Shown here: positions 18,930 through 27,429 of the stretch, one piece after another | Numbering within the stretch: position 1 is the stretch's first letter | Layout: each line of letters starts with the position of its first letter | Assembly (NCBI GenBank): GCA_947447625.1 | Contig: CANFKS010000030.1 | Location: 1 to 39,336 of the forward strand | Direction: 5' to 3' | Origin: Rhodospirillales bacterium | Lineage (GTDB): Bacteria > Pseudomonadota > Alphaproteobacteria > Acetobacterales > Acetobacteraceae | Length of the DNA: 39,336 nucleotides | The notes under the pieces: model-generated | Database searches by the model: none | What the model saw: only the letters and a program-made list of their open reading frames with translations | What the model was told of the DNA's origin: nothing | Program-made: the position numbers and the translations under genes

Positions 18930-19334
18930 TTACGCGGCTTTCTTGGAGCCGATGGTGAGGGCGAACGCCCCATTGCCGATCAACGACAGCGCGACCAGCG
19001 TGATCGCCCACATCGCCGGATATTCCCAGCCGCCGCCCTTGACCGAAAAGCCGAACCCGTTGGCGCCATGCACCGTCACGATGGTGCCGACCAGCACGGC
19101 TGCCTGCAGCAGCGCATTGTAGCGCGTGAACAGCCCCAGGATAAGCGCCAGCCCGCCGCCGGCCTCGATCAGGATGGTGAGATAGGCGAGCGATGCCGGC
19201 AGGCCGAGGCTGGCGAAAAATCCCACGGTGCCGGCCGGCGTGAAGACGAAAATCTTCACCAGGCCATGAAACAACATCAGCCCGCCCAGCATGATGCGCA
19301 GCAGGGCAATTCCATAGTCGCGGTTCGGGTTCAT
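18930..19334 (-). CDS. DoxX family membrane protein
   Basis: A 134-residue protein with four hydrophobic segments and the DoxX blocks LLRIMLGGLMLFHGLVKIF, FFASLGLPASLAYLTILIE and GLFTRYNAL. DoxX-like proteins sit in the inner membrane and are often encoded next to oxidoreductases or ring-cleaving enzymes; their biochemical role is uncertain (quinone-linked in the archaeal prototype). GGAGA lies 8 bases before the ATG at 19334. It is the first gene of a minus-strand unit with the dioxygenase and is divergent from the LysR regulator. Confidence 0.9.
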   Translation of the reverse strand: MNPNRDYGIALLRIMLGGLMLFHGLVKIFVFTPAGTVGFFASLGLPASLAYLTILIEAGGGLALILGLFTRYNALLQAAVLVGTIVTVHGANGFGFSVKGGGWEYPAMWAITLVALSLIGNGAFALTIGSKKAA

Positions 19335-19449
19335 CGGAGGGTCTCCTTCAAAGGGTCAATCGATGACACAGAGATAGAATGTCGATTTACGCAGCGCATC
19401 GGCCTATGATCGCAGGGTCAATGTGCGAATTCGCAGAGGCGGTGCCGCG
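19335..19449. promoter_or_regulatory. Divergent doxX/lysR control region
   Basis: The 115 bases between the two divergent starts contain a direct repeat GGGTCAAT at 19353-19360 and 19415-19422 (62 bases apart, close to six helical turns). They also contain a perfect 12-base palindrome TGCGAATTCGCA at 19424-19435, just upstream of the regulator ATG. LysR regulators usually bind such shared regions. Which of these elements is the operator is inference. Confidence 0.4.
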
Positions 19450-20328
19450 ATGATCGACTGGGACGACCTGCACTCCTTCCTCGCCGTTGCCCGCCACGGC
19501 TCGCTCTCCGCCGCCGCCCGCGCGCTCGGCGTCCAGCAAACCACCATGGGCCGCCGCCTCGCCGGATTGGAGGACCGCGCCGGCGTCCGCCTCCTGCAAA
19601 AAACCCCGCGCGGCTACACGCTGACCTCCGCCGGCGAAGCCATTCTCGGCAATGTCGAGCGCATCGAAAGCGAAACCCTGGCCATCGAGCGGCGCATCAC
19701 CGGCCGCGATGCCCGCCTCGAAGGCACCGTGCGCGTCACCATGGTCGAAAGCATCGCCATCCATGTCGTCGTTCCCGCCTTGCCCGACCTCCGCCGCCGT
19801 CACCCCGGCATCGTGCTCGACATCGCCGCCAGCACCCGGGTGATGAGCCTGACCATGCGCGAGGCCGACATCGCGCTGCGCTTCGGCCGTCTGCGGCAGA
19901 ACGACCTTGCCGTGCGCAGGATCGCCGATGTCGGCTTCGGCCTGTTCGCGGCCCCGGCCTATCTCGCCGCCCACGGCATGCCCCAACCCGGCGGCGCCGG
20001 CCACAGCCTGGTGCTCAACGAACCGGACATGATGGACCTGCCCGAAATGGCCTGGTGCATCGCAGCCCTCCCTGAGGCCACTCCGGTCCTGCGCACCAAC
20101 AGCCGCCTCGCCCAACTCGCCGCCGTGCGCGCCGGCATCGGCATCCTTGGCCGCTACCTTGCGGATAGCGAAGGATTGACCCGCCTCAGTGTGGCCGATC
20201 CGCCACCGGTGCGCGAATTGTGGATGGCCGTGCACAACGACATCCGCCACACCCCGCGCATCCGCGCCGTGACGGATTTCCTGGCGTCCACCGTCCGCGA
20301 CGCGGCGGGGCGGCTCAATCCCGGGTGA
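19450..20328 (+). CDS. LysR family transcriptional regulator
   Basis: A 292-residue LysR regulator. The N-terminal winged helix-turn-helix is DLHSFLAVARHGSLSAAARALGVQQTTMGRRLAGLE (residues about 5-40), followed by the linker and an effector-binding domain starting near LEGTVRVTMVESIA. QQTTMGRR rather than QPxVSRQI in the recognition helix is typical of the HTH subgroup that includes YafC-like regulators. The ATG at 19450 has GAGG about 9 bases upstream; a GTG at 19423 lies within the palindrome and is less likely. It faces doxX and the dioxygenase gene divergently and probably regulates them. Confidence 0.9.
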   Translation: MIDWDDLHSFLAVARHGSLSAAARALGVQQTTMGRRLAGLEDRAGVRLLQKTPRGYTLTSAGEAILGNVERIESETLAIERRITGRDARLEGTVRVTMVESIAIHVVVPALPDLRRRHPGIVLDIAASTRVMSLTMREADIALRFGRLRQNDLAVRRIADVGFGLFAAPAYLAAHGMPQPGGAGHSLVLNEPDMMDLPEMAWCIAALPEATPVLRTNSRLAQLAAVRAGIGILGRYLADSEGLTRLSVADPPPVRELWMAVHNDIRHTPRIRAVTDFLASTVRDAAGRLNPG

Positions 20329-20377
20329 TCCGAACCCCCGAAAAATACCGTCAAGCGGGGCTGCTGTGCAGGCGCAC

Positions 20378-20425
20378 CTACCATATGTCGTATTCTCAGC
20401 CTCATTAAACCGTCATATGTTGTGG
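20378..20425 (+). promoter_or_regulatory. Tandem NrdR-box-like sites before the ribonucleotide reductase
   Basis: Two 16-base elements, CTACCATATGTCGTAT (20378-20393) and CCGTCATATGTTGTGG (20410-20425), share ATATGTxGT and lie 32 bases centre to centre. This is about three helical turns, the usual arrangement of paired NrdR boxes. Each matches about 10 of 16 positions of the consensus acaCwAtATaTwGtgt. Their place within 24-71 bases of the start fits repression of the nrd gene by NrdR. Confidence 0.55.
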
Positions 20426-20448
20426 TTCGTCGATTCGAGGGCATGACT

Positions 20449-22857
20449 ATGGACGGATTTCTGGCACCGACTTCAGCGCGCACGCCGCAGCGCCCGCTCC
20501 CGGGCGCGGCCTTCGGTGACGTGCCGCTCACCGCGCGCCATCTCGATGCCGGCATGGGCCTCGCAGTTGCGCGGCGCACCGTGTTCCGCGCCGAAGACGA
20601 CGAGGATTTCGGCCGCGTGGCCGACCGTGTCGCCGCCGGCAACATGGCTCTCAACGGCTCCGATCTCTCTGCCGTCGAGCGCATCGAGCGCACCCGCCTG
20701 CGCAACGCCATCGCCACCGGCGCGCTGATCACCTCGGGCCGACACCTCCAGCACGGCGATTCCGGCCAGCCGACCCGCAACATGGAGGTCTTCACCAACT
20801 GCGCCACCGCCATCGCCTCATTCGCGAAGTTCTATCTCCTGCTCAATGGCTCCGGCGTCGGCCGCGCCTATGACGACGCCCTCATGGCGGTGGACTGGGC
20901 GCATGCCCCCGAGCTGAAACTCCACCTCTCGGCCTTCCATCCCGACTACCCGCACGAAGCCGCCGCGCTGTGCCAGTTCGGCGTCGAGATGGGCCTCCTG
21001 CCCTGGGGCGCCGATCCCGCCACGGCCGATATCGCCGCCGTGCGCGCCTTTCTGCTCGACGCCATGCTCGCCGACCCCGCCGACGCCCCCGACGGCGCCA
21101 TCGTCCACCGCATCGAGGATAGCCGCGAAGGCTGGGCCAAGGCGCTCGAAGTGCTGGAGGCGATGACCTTCCGCAAGGCCAGCGACGCCACCCTGGTGCT
21201 CGATCTGTCCGACATCCGCCGCGCCGGCGCGCCGATTCGTGGCATGCAGGGCCGCCCCGCCTCGGGCCCGATCTCGCTCTTGCGCGCCTTCATGAACATC
21301 CGCCGCAACGTCATCACCCCCGCCCGCGCCGGCAAACTCGCGCTGTGGGAACAGGCGCTGCACGTCGATCACCATTTCTCCGTCGAAGTCCAGGTCGGCG
21401 GCGCCCGCCGCGCCGCCCGCATGGCCACCAAATCCTGGCGCGACCCCGGCGCGCTCGGCTTCATCAAAAGCAAAACCGAAGGCGGCCTCTGGACCGCCAA
21501 CCACTCCGTGATGGTCGACGCCGATTTCTGGGCCCGCGTGCGCACTGGCGACGACACCGACGCCCTGACCCGCCATGCCCGCACTGTGTTCGACGAAGCC
21601 GTCCGCTGCGCCTTCATCAACGGCGAACCCGGCTTCATCAACGGCGACAAGCTGGAAGACCACCGCACCGGCAGCGCCTGGGACAAACCCGTCCACGAGG
21701 ATGGGCGAGACTTCCGCTCCGCCCGCTACCGCGTCGAGGCCGCCGCCCCGCTGCTTGCCGAAATGGCTCGCCGCGCCGCCGCCTCGCGCTTCCCGATGAC
21801 CACCAACCCCTGCGGCGAAATCGCGCTGCACGTCACTGGCGGCTACTGCGTCATCGCCGACTACGCCCCCCTCCTCGCCTGCCCCGTCAGCTTCGACACG
21901 CTGGTGCCGGGCGAAATCCCCGACGATGTCGCCAAGCTGTGGGATGACCGCATCGAGGATTCCATCCGCCTCGGCGTCCGCTTCCTGATCCGCGCCAACA
22001 CCATGGATGCGCTCTACGGCGAGGAAGTCCGCCGCACCAACCGCATCGGCATCGGCCCCACCGGCCTGCACGAATGGGCCTGGATGCGCTTCGGCTTCGA
22101 TTTCAACGATCTGCTGGACGAGGAGCGCTCCGCCGAATTCTGGACCAAGCTCGCCTATTTCTCCAACGCGGCCAAGGACGAAGCCCTCGCCTACGCCGCC
22201 GAGCGCGGCGCCGCCCGGCCCACCACCGTCACCACCGTCAAGCCCGCCGGCACCACCTCCAAGCTCTTCGGCCTCACCGAGGGTGCCCATCTGCCGGCCC
22301 GTCGCCACTACATGCGCTGGGTCCAGTTCAAAGGCACCCGCGACGAAGCCACCGGCATGTTCCCGCCTGATGCCGACCCGCTCCTCGCCCGCTACGACGC
22401 CCGCGGCTACCCGATGAAGTCGCTCCGCACCTTCCAGGGCATGACCGTGGTCGGCTTCCCGACCGTCCCCCTCCTGCTCCGCCTCGGCCTCGGCGATCGC
22501 ACCACCACCGCCACCGAAGCCACCCCCGCCCAGCAGTTCCGCTGGCTCCGCCTGCTCGAACAACACTGGATCGGCGCCGAGCGCGGCAACCAGGTCAGCT
22601 ACACCCTGAAAATCTTCACCGACCGCCATGACCTCGCGGCCTTCCGGGATCTCGTGCTGGAACAGCAGCCCGAAATCCGCTGCTGCGCCGTCCTGCCGAG
22701 CCGCCCCGATCACGAACTCGGCTACGAATATCTCCCCGAGGAAGACGTGACCGCCGAACGCTTCGCCGAGATCGTCGCCTCGATCGACGATCTCGACATG
22801 CATGAAGCCGTCGACCTGGTGCACCTGCAATGCGCCAGCGGGGTCTGCCCCATCTGA
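20449..22857 (+). CDS. nrdJ: Adenosylcobalamin-dependent (class II) ribonucleotide reductase
   Basis: An 802-residue monomeric class II reductase that makes deoxyribonucleotides using a 5'-deoxyadenosyl radical from coenzyme B12. The N-terminal part has TRNMEVFTNCATA with one of the active-site disulfide cysteines. The thiyl-radical finger is MTTNPCGEIAL (about residue 455), with the partner Cys shortly after in GGYCVIAD. A phosphate-binding segment (TVKPAGTTSKLFG) precedes the C-terminal redox pair CASGVCPI that relays electrons from thioredoxin. The layout resembles the Lactobacillus leichmannii type. The ATG at 20449 is chosen because GAGG is 8 bases upstream; ATG 20443 is too close. No cobalamin riboswitch is seen upstream; paired NrdR-like boxes are. 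Confidence 0.93.
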   Translation: MDGFLAPTSARTPQRPLPGAAFGDVPLTARHLDAGMGLAVARRTVFRAEDDEDFGRVADRVAAGNMALNGSDLSAVERIERTRLRNAIATGALITSGRHLQHGDSGQPTRNMEVFTNCATAIASFAKFYLLLNGSGVGRAYDDALMAVDWAHAPELKLHLSAFHPDYPHEAAALCQFGVEMGLLPWGADPATADIAAVRAFLLDAMLADPADAPDGAIVHRIEDSREGWAKALEVLEAMTFRKASDATLVLDLSDIRRAGAPIRGMQGRPASGPISLLRAFMNIRRNVITPARAGKLALWEQALHVDHHFSVEVQVGGARRAARMATKSWRDPGALGFIKSKTEGGLWTANHSVMVDADFWARVRTGDDTDALTRHARTVFDEAVRCAFINGEPGFINGDKLEDHRTGSAWDKPVHEDGRDFRSARYRVEAAAPLLAEMARRAAASRFPMTTNPCGEIALHVTGGYCVIADYAPLLACPVSFDTLVPGEIPDDVAKLWDDRIEDSIRLGVRFLIRANTMDALYGEEVRRTNRIGIGPTGLHEWAWMRFGFDFNDLLDEERSAEFWTKLAYFSNAAKDEALAYAAERGAARPTTVTTVKPAGTTSKLFGLTEGAHLPARRHYMRWVQFKGTRDEATGMFPPDADPLLARYDARGYPMKSLRTFQGMTVVGFPTVPLLLRLGLGDRTTTATEATPAQQFRWLRLLEQHWIGAERGNQVSYTLKIFTDRHDLAAFRDLVLEQQPEIRCCAVLPSRPDHELGYEYLPEEDVTAERFAEIVASIDDLDMHEAVDLVHLQCASGVCPI

Positions 22858-22875
22858 TAGGGCCGCGTCCCTGCC

Positions 22876-22923
22876 GCGATAGGCGGTAAATCCGCGTCAA
22901 CCCGCGTATTCCCGGCCTATCGC
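22876..22923. terminator. Inverted repeat after nrdJ
   Basis: GCGATAGGC (22876-22884) and GCCTATCGC (22915-22923) are perfect 9-base inverse complements separated by 30 bases. The spacer itself contains CCGCG twice. The element starts 19 bases after the nrdJ stop and lies before the acyltransferase gene. It may be a termination or mRNA-end structure, or a protein-binding site; the long loop and lack of a U-tract keep confidence low. Confidence 0.35.
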
Positions 22924-22998
22924 ACGCGGCATTGATGCGGATCGCGCGCAAAAACCAGTCGCAACACCGAAGCTCTCCCTGCGCGGAGGAGCACCACG

Positions 22999-24096
22999 GT
23001 GGCACGGCAATCGGCAAACAACTTCGACACCCTGCGGATTGTCGCGGCCCTCGCCGTCCTGATCTCCCACGCCTTCGCGCTGACCACAGGCTCCGACGCC
23101 ACCGAACCGCTTTACCGCCTGACCGGCGGCGAGGCCACAATCGGCGGCACCGCCGTCTGCGTCTTCTTCGCCATCAGCGGCTATCTCATCACCCGCAGCT
23201 TCCTGCGCACCAGCGATCCCGTCACCTTCATCGCCGCCCGCGCGCTGCGCCTCTATCCGGCCCTGCTCGTGATGCTTCTCGTCATCGTCGGAATCGCCGG
23301 GCCCATCCTCACCCGCCTGCCCCCCGGCGCCTACTTCATCGACCCCGTAACCTGGCGCCACCTGAGCGTCACCCTCTCGCTGCTCGCCAGCGAAAGCAGG
23401 CTGCCCGGCGTGTTCGAAAACCTGCCCTATCCCGGCTCCATCGACGGCTCGCTCTGGACCCTGGTGCACGAGGTCCGCTGCTACGCCGTCGTGCTGGTGC
23501 TGGGCATCGCGGGCGTGCTCAAGCGCGGCCCACGCATCGTGCTGCCCATGATCGCCCTCCTCCTCCTCGCCGCCTGGCGCTGGGCGCCCGATGCCACGCC
23601 CTGGTTCTACACCGCCTTCGCCGCTGGCATGGCCTTATGCTGCGCCCGCCTGCCGCTCAACGGCTGGGTCGCCCTCGGCTGCGCCGTGCTCTGCGCCGCC
23701 TCCGTCACACTCGGTGGCTACCGCATGGTGACGGCAACCTTCGGTACATACGCCGTCCTCTGGCTTGCCCTCACCCCCAGGGTCCGCCTGCCCGATCTCG
23801 CGCGCTGGGGCGATATGTCCTACGGCCTCTACATCTGGGCCTTCCCGGTGCAACAACTCACGGTCCATCTGCTCGGCAACCATGGCGGCTGGGCCCTCAA
23901 CATCGCGGCCTCGCTGCCCATCGCCCTGGCGCTGTCCTGGCTGTCCTGGCGCTTCATCGAAGCCCCCGCCCTGCGCTGGAAAACCCAATGGAGCCTTTCC
24001 AGCATCGGCGAGCATGTCCCTGAAATGCTAACCCGTCGTCTCGTTCGGCGGATAATTCAGCTCCACCGCAATCCCGTCCGGATCATGCAGGAATAG
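22999..24096 (+). CDS. Acyltransferase family 3 (OafA/YrhL-like) membrane protein
   Basis: A 365-residue protein with about ten membrane segments and the Acyl_transf_3 signature. FDTLRIVAALAVLISHAF at residues 9-26 contains the R-x10-H motif. VFFAISGYLITRSF and RALRLYPALLVML follow, then SIDGSLWTLVHEVRCY. Family members transfer acetyl or other acyl groups to sugars of O-antigen, exopolysaccharide or Nod factors at the inner membrane. The start is a GTG at 22999 with GGAGGA about 9 bases upstream. Its last 69 bases overlap the convergent VOC gene; the overlapped part is a basic cytoplasmic tail beyond the last helix (FIEAPALRWK), so the overlap need not damage either product. Confidence 0.88.
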   Translation: MARQSANNFDTLRIVAALAVLISHAFALTTGSDATEPLYRLTGGEATIGGTAVCVFFAISGYLITRSFLRTSDPVTFIAARALRLYPALLVMLLVIVGIAGPILTRLPPGAYFIDPVTWRHLSVTLSLLASESRLPGVFENLPYPGSIDGSLWTLVHEVRCYAVVLVLGIAGVLKRGPRIVLPMIALLLLAAWRWAPDATPWFYTAFAAGMALCCARLPLNGWVALGCAVLCAASVTLGGYRMVTATFGTYAVLWLALTPRVRLPDLARWGDMSYGLYIWAFPVQQLTVHLLGNHGGWALNIAASLPIALALSWLSWRFIEAPALRWKTQWSLSSIGEHVPEMLTRRLVRRIIQLHRNPVRIMQE

Positions 24097-24423
24097 CTGC
24101 GTTTGCCTGTCGCGCGGAATGATCCGCTCGCTGAACGCCACTCCATGTGCAGCCAGAGTGGCCCGCATCGCCGCCAGCCCGGTGCAGGAGAACGCGATGT
24201 GATCGAACAACCCCGTCGCCCCCGCCAGCCGCTCCCCCTCATCCCCATCGCGCGGTCCGATCAGATGCACCGTCGGCACATCCCCGCAATACAGCCAATA
24301 GCCGGGAAACCCGAGCGGCGGCCGATACCCCACTGGCAGCCCCAGCACCACGCTATAGAAATCCTTGGTCCGCTCCAGATCCACCACCCGAATGGTGAAA
24401 TGGTTGAGTGCGTTCAGCCCCAT
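24028..24423 (-). CDS. VOC family (glyoxalase/dioxygenase fold) protein
   Basis: A 131-residue vicinal-oxygen-chelate protein with two beta-alpha-beta-beta-beta modules: LNHFTIRVVDLERTKDFY at the N terminus and FDHIAFSCTGL with LFLHDPDGIAVELNYPP in the second. The His of NHFT and of DHIAF and the Glu of VELN are in the metal-ligand positions of the fold. The reaction could be isomerisation, epimerisation, dioxygenation or resistance binding. Start 24423 has GGAGG 9 bases upstream; ATG 24432 directly abuts that site. Its 3' end overlaps the acyltransferase gene antisense. It is divergent from hisG. Confidence 0.85.
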   Translation of the reverse strand: MGLNALNHFTIRVVDLERTKDFYSVVLGLPVGYRPPLGFPGYWLYCGDVPTVHLIGPRDGDEGERLAGATGLFDHIAFSCTGLAAMRATLAAHGVAFSERIIPRDRQTQLFLHDPDGIAVELNYPPNETTG

Positions 24424-24560
24424 GGCGCTCATCCTCCCTGATAGGGCGCTACCATGCTGCGGCGCGGCTGCCTTGTCGATTGGCCCCTTCCACCCGCCGC
24501 CATGCGGGTGTACCTGCCGCCCATTGCGCCAAGAGACTGCCCCGTGACCAGGAAGTCCCA

Positions 24561-25253
24561 ATGACCATCGCCTTTCCGGACGCCGCTTTCGCGCCCGAAA
24601 CCGAAACTCCGCTGATCCTAGCACTCCCCAAGGGCCGCATCCTCAAGGAATGCGCGCCCCTCATGGAGCATGCCGGCATCCGTCCCGGCAAAGGCTGGAA
24701 CGACGAGGACAGCCGCCATCTCCGCTTCCCCACCGATGACCCCATGCTCGACGTGGTCCGCGTCCGCAGCTTTGACGTCGCCACCTTCGTGGCCTTCGGC
24801 GCCGCCCATATCGGCATTTGCGGCAATGACGTCCTGATGGAGTTCGACTACCCCGAGATCTACGCACCGCTTGACCTCGGTATCGGCGCCTGCCGCGTCT
24901 CCGTCGCCGAACCGCGCGCCACCGCCGGCAGCGACGATCCCCGCGAATGGTCCCGCGTCCGCGTCGCCAGCAAATACCCCAACATCGCCCGCCGGCATTT
25001 CGCCTCGCGCGGCGTGCAGGCCGAAATCGTGCATCTCAACGGCGCGATGGAACTGGCCCCCGCCCTCGGCCTCACCCGCCTGATCGTCGATCTCGTCGCC
25101 ACCGGCTCCACGCTCAAGGCCAACGGCCTGGTCGAAACCGAAGTCATCGCCACCGTCACCAGCCGCCTCATCGTCAACCGCACGGCGCTGAAAACCCGTC
25201 CCGAGGCAATCGGCGCCTGGATTGCCAAATTCCGCGCCGCCCTCGCCGCATGA
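24561..25253 (+). CDS. hisG: ATP phosphoribosyltransferase catalytic subunit, short form
   Basis: HisG condenses ATP with PRPP in the first step of histidine synthesis. The protein has 230 residues: LILALPKGRILKE at the start, GICGNDVLMEFD in the middle and the PRPP-binding DLVATGSTLKANGL near the end. It lacks the C-terminal regulatory domain of the long form (about 290 residues), so by family knowledge it should need the HisZ subunit, which is not in the window. AGGA precedes the ATG at 24561 by 7-8 bases. The stop overlaps the hisD start (ATGA), indicating an operon. Confidence 0.95.
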   Translation: MTIAFPDAAFAPETETPLILALPKGRILKECAPLMEHAGIRPGKGWNDEDSRHLRFPTDDPMLDVVRVRSFDVATFVAFGAAHIGICGNDVLMEFDYPEIYAPLDLGIGACRVSVAEPRATAGSDDPREWSRVRVASKYPNIARRHFASRGVQAEIVHLNGAMELAPALGLTRLIVDLVATGSTLKANGLVETEVIATVTSRLIVNRTALKTRPEAIGAWIAKFRAALAA

Positions 25254-26554
25254 AAACCCTCTCGACCCAGGACGCCGCCTTCGAGAGCGCCTTCCTCGCT
25301 CTCCTCGCCGAAGCCCGCGAAACCACCGAGGACGTGGCCGAAACCGTGCGCACCATCATCGCCGACGTGAAATCCCGCGGCGACGCAGCCCTCTGCGACT
25401 ACACCACCCGCTTCGACCGCTTCGCCCTCACACCCGAGCGCATCGCCATCGAGCCAGCCGAGATCGACGCCGCCGTCGCCGCCATCCCCGCCCCCCTCAT
25501 GGCCGCCCTCGAACTCGCCGCCACCCGCATCGAACGCTTCCACCGTGCCCAACTCCCGCACGACCTGACCCTGCCCGACGATACCGGCCTCACGCTCGGC
25601 ATGCGCTGGACCGCGCTCGACGCCGTCGGCCTCTACGTCCCCGGCGGCAAGGCGGCCTATCCCTCCTCAGTCCTGATGAACGCCCTGCCCGCCCGCGCCG
25701 CCGGCGTCTCCCGCATCGCCATGTGCGTGCCCACCCCGGATGGCGTGCTCAACCCCCTTGTCCTCGCCGCCGCCCGCCTCGCCGGCGTGTCCGAAATATA
25801 CCGCATCGGCGGCGCCCAGGCCGTCGCCGCCCTCGCCTGGGGCAGCGCCAGCATCGCCCCGGTCGACCGCATCGTCGGCCCCGGCAACGCCTATGTCGCC
25901 GAAGCCAAACGCCAGGTGTTCGGCCGCGTCGGCATCGATTCCATCGCGGGGCCCTCCGAGGTCGTGATCATCGCCGACGCCACAAACGACCCGCGCCACG
26001 TCGCCATCGACCTGATGGCCCAGGCCGAACACGACGAAGCCGCCCAATCCATCCTCATCACCGACAGCCCCGCCTTCGCCGCCGCCGTCGCCGCCGCTGT
26101 CCAGGCCGAACTCGCAATCCTCCCTCGTGCCGCCATCGCCGGCGCCTCCTGGGCCGCCCACGGTGCCATCATCCTGGTGCGGGACTTCGACGAAGCCGTT
26201 CCCCTCGTCGATCGCCTGGCCCCCGAACATCTCCAGGTCATGCTGCCGGACCCCGAGGCCTTCTTCGCCCGCATCCGCCACGCCGGCGCCGCCTTCCTCG
26301 GCCGCGCCTGCCCCGAGGCGATCGGCGACTATGTCGGCGGCCCCAACCACGTCCTGCCCACCGGCCGCTCCGCCCGCTTCGCCTCCGGTCTTTCGGTGTT
26401 CGACTTCCTCAAACGCACCACCTGGATCAGCTCGCGCGGCACCACCGCCGCCACTGCGCTTGCCACCATCGGCCCGGCCGCCATGGCGCTGGCCGCCTCC
26501 GAAGGCCTCCAGGCCCACGGCAAAAGCGTCGCCGTTCGCCTGGGTCTCGCCTGA
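25250..26554 (+). CDS. hisD: Histidinol dehydrogenase
   Basis: A 434-residue zinc enzyme that oxidises histidinol to histidine in two NAD-dependent steps, the last of the pathway. Family segments visible are VGLYVPGGKAAYPSSVLMNA, VDRIVGPGNAYVAEAKRQVFG, IAGPSEVVIIAD, DLMAQAEHDEAAQS (zinc/active-site Gln and His), RLAPEHLQ and GPNHVLPTGRSARFASGLSV. The length matches the family. The start ATG overlaps the hisG TGA by 4 bases; a longer frame inside hisG is an artefact. Translational coupling with hisG is expected. Confidence 0.97.
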   Translation: MKTLSTQDAAFESAFLALLAEARETTEDVAETVRTIIADVKSRGDAALCDYTTRFDRFALTPERIAIEPAEIDAAVAAIPAPLMAALELAATRIERFHRAQLPHDLTLPDDTGLTLGMRWTALDAVGLYVPGGKAAYPSSVLMNALPARAAGVSRIAMCVPTPDGVLNPLVLAAARLAGVSEIYRIGGAQAVAALAWGSASIAPVDRIVGPGNAYVAEAKRQVFGRVGIDSIAGPSEVVIIADATNDPRHVAIDLMAQAEHDEAAQSILITDSPAFAAAVAAAVQAELAILPRAAIAGASWAAHGAIILVRDFDEAVPLVDRLAPEHLQVMLPDPEAFFARIRHAGAAFLGRACPEAIGDYVGGPNHVLPTGRSARFASGLSVFDFLKRTTWISSRGTTAATALATIGPAAMALAASEGLQAHGKSVAVRLGLA

Positions 26555-26632
26555 AACATCCTTTCGCCTTGACCTGAAACCCCGCCGCTCCCATCTTGAG
26601 GGCAGCATAAACCAGTAGGATTCCCGCTACCC

Positions 26633-26851
26633 ATGTCGAAAGAAGACATGATCGAGTTCAGCGGCATGGTGATGGAACTGCTTCCCAACGCCATGTTTCG
26701 CGTGAAACTCGACAACGAACATACCATTCTCGCCCACACCAGCGGCAAGATGCGCAAAAACCGCATCCGCGTCCTCGCCGGTGACCGCGTCAACGTGGAA
26801 ATGACCCCATACGACCTGAGCAAGGGACGTATCACGTTCCGCTTCAAATAG
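26633..26851 (+). CDS. infA: Translation initiation factor IF-1
   Basis: A 72-residue OB-fold protein of standard IF-1 length. [36 protein letters not shown] and [11 protein letters not shown] are nearly textbook IF-1. It binds the ribosomal A site during initiation. AGGA lies about 10 bases before the ATG. The order hisG-hisD-infA-maf-RNase E/G-yacG is a recurring alphaproteobacterial arrangement, which supports all of these assignments. Confidence 0.97.
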   Translation: MSKEDMIEFSGMVMELLPNAMFRVKLDNEHTILAHTSGKMRKNRIRVLAGDRVNVEMTPYDLSKGRITFRFK

Positions 26852-26862
26852 AGCCGCGCCCC

Positions 26863-27429
26863 ATGCGGCTCGTCCTTGCCTCGGCGAGCCCGCGCCGGCT
26901 GGCCCTGCTCGGCCAGATCGGCCTCATACCAAGCGCCGTCGTCGCCACCGACATCGATGAAACCCCGCTGAAGGCGGAGGTGCCGCGCGTCCTCGCCTTG
27001 CGCCTCGCGCGTGGCAAAGCCCAGGCCGCCACCGAACCAGGCGCCTTCGTCCTCGCCGCCGACACCGTCGTCGGTCTCGGCCGCCGCGTGCTGCCCAAGG
27101 CCGAAACCGAAGCCGAGGCCGCCAAATGCCTCGACCTCCTCTCCGGCCGCCGGCATCACGTCATCACCGCCGTCGTGCTGATCGACCCCTCCGGGCGGCG
27201 CACCGAGCGTGTGTGCGACAGCGTCGTCGGCTTCAACCGCATCACGGACGCGCAAAAACGGGACTATCTGGCCAGCGGCGAATGGCAAGGCAAGGCCGGC
27301 GGCTACGCCATCCAGGGCCGCGCCGCCGCTCTGATCCGCTTCCTCTCCGGCAGCCACTCCAATGTCGTCGGCCTGCCCCTCTTCGAAACCGCCCAGCTCC
27401 TCCGCGGGGCCGGCTACCCGATTTCATGA
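26863..27429 (+). CDS. Maf family nucleotide pyrophosphatase
   Basis: A 188-residue Maf/YceF protein, a house-cleaning enzyme that hydrolyses non-canonical or methylated nucleoside triphosphates. The N terminus LVLASASPRRLALLGQIGL has the S-x-SPRR motif. ETPLKAEVPR, AADTVVGLGRRVLPKAE (with the catalytic Asp), SGRRHHVITAV and KAGGYAIQGRAAALI complete the family pattern. It starts 11 bases after the infA stop, and its own stop overlaps the next gene start by 4 bases (ATGA). The exact substrate class (dTTP/UTP or m7GTP) is not settled here. Confidence 0.93.
   Translation: MRLVLASASPRRLALLGQIGLIPSAVVATDIDETPLKAEVPRVLALRLARGKAQAATEPGAFVLAADTVVGLGRRVLPKAETEAEAAKCLDLLSGRRHHVITAVVLIDPSGRRTERVCDSVVGFNRITDAQKRDYLASGEWQGKAGGYAIQGRAAALIRFLSGSHSNVVGLPLFETAQLLRGAGYPIS

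Noticed and set aside
20329-20448. Cobalamin riboswitch before the B12-dependent reductase
   Set aside because: The leader is only 120 bases and shows no B12-box-like sequence or suitable stems.
20818-22830. A 670-codon minus-strand open frame opposite nrdJ
   Set aside because: Gly/Ala/Val/Glu-rich shadow of a fully recognisable ribonucleotide reductase.
24424-24560. Histidine leader peptide/attenuator before hisG
   Set aside because: No run of His codons or alternative hairpins in the region.
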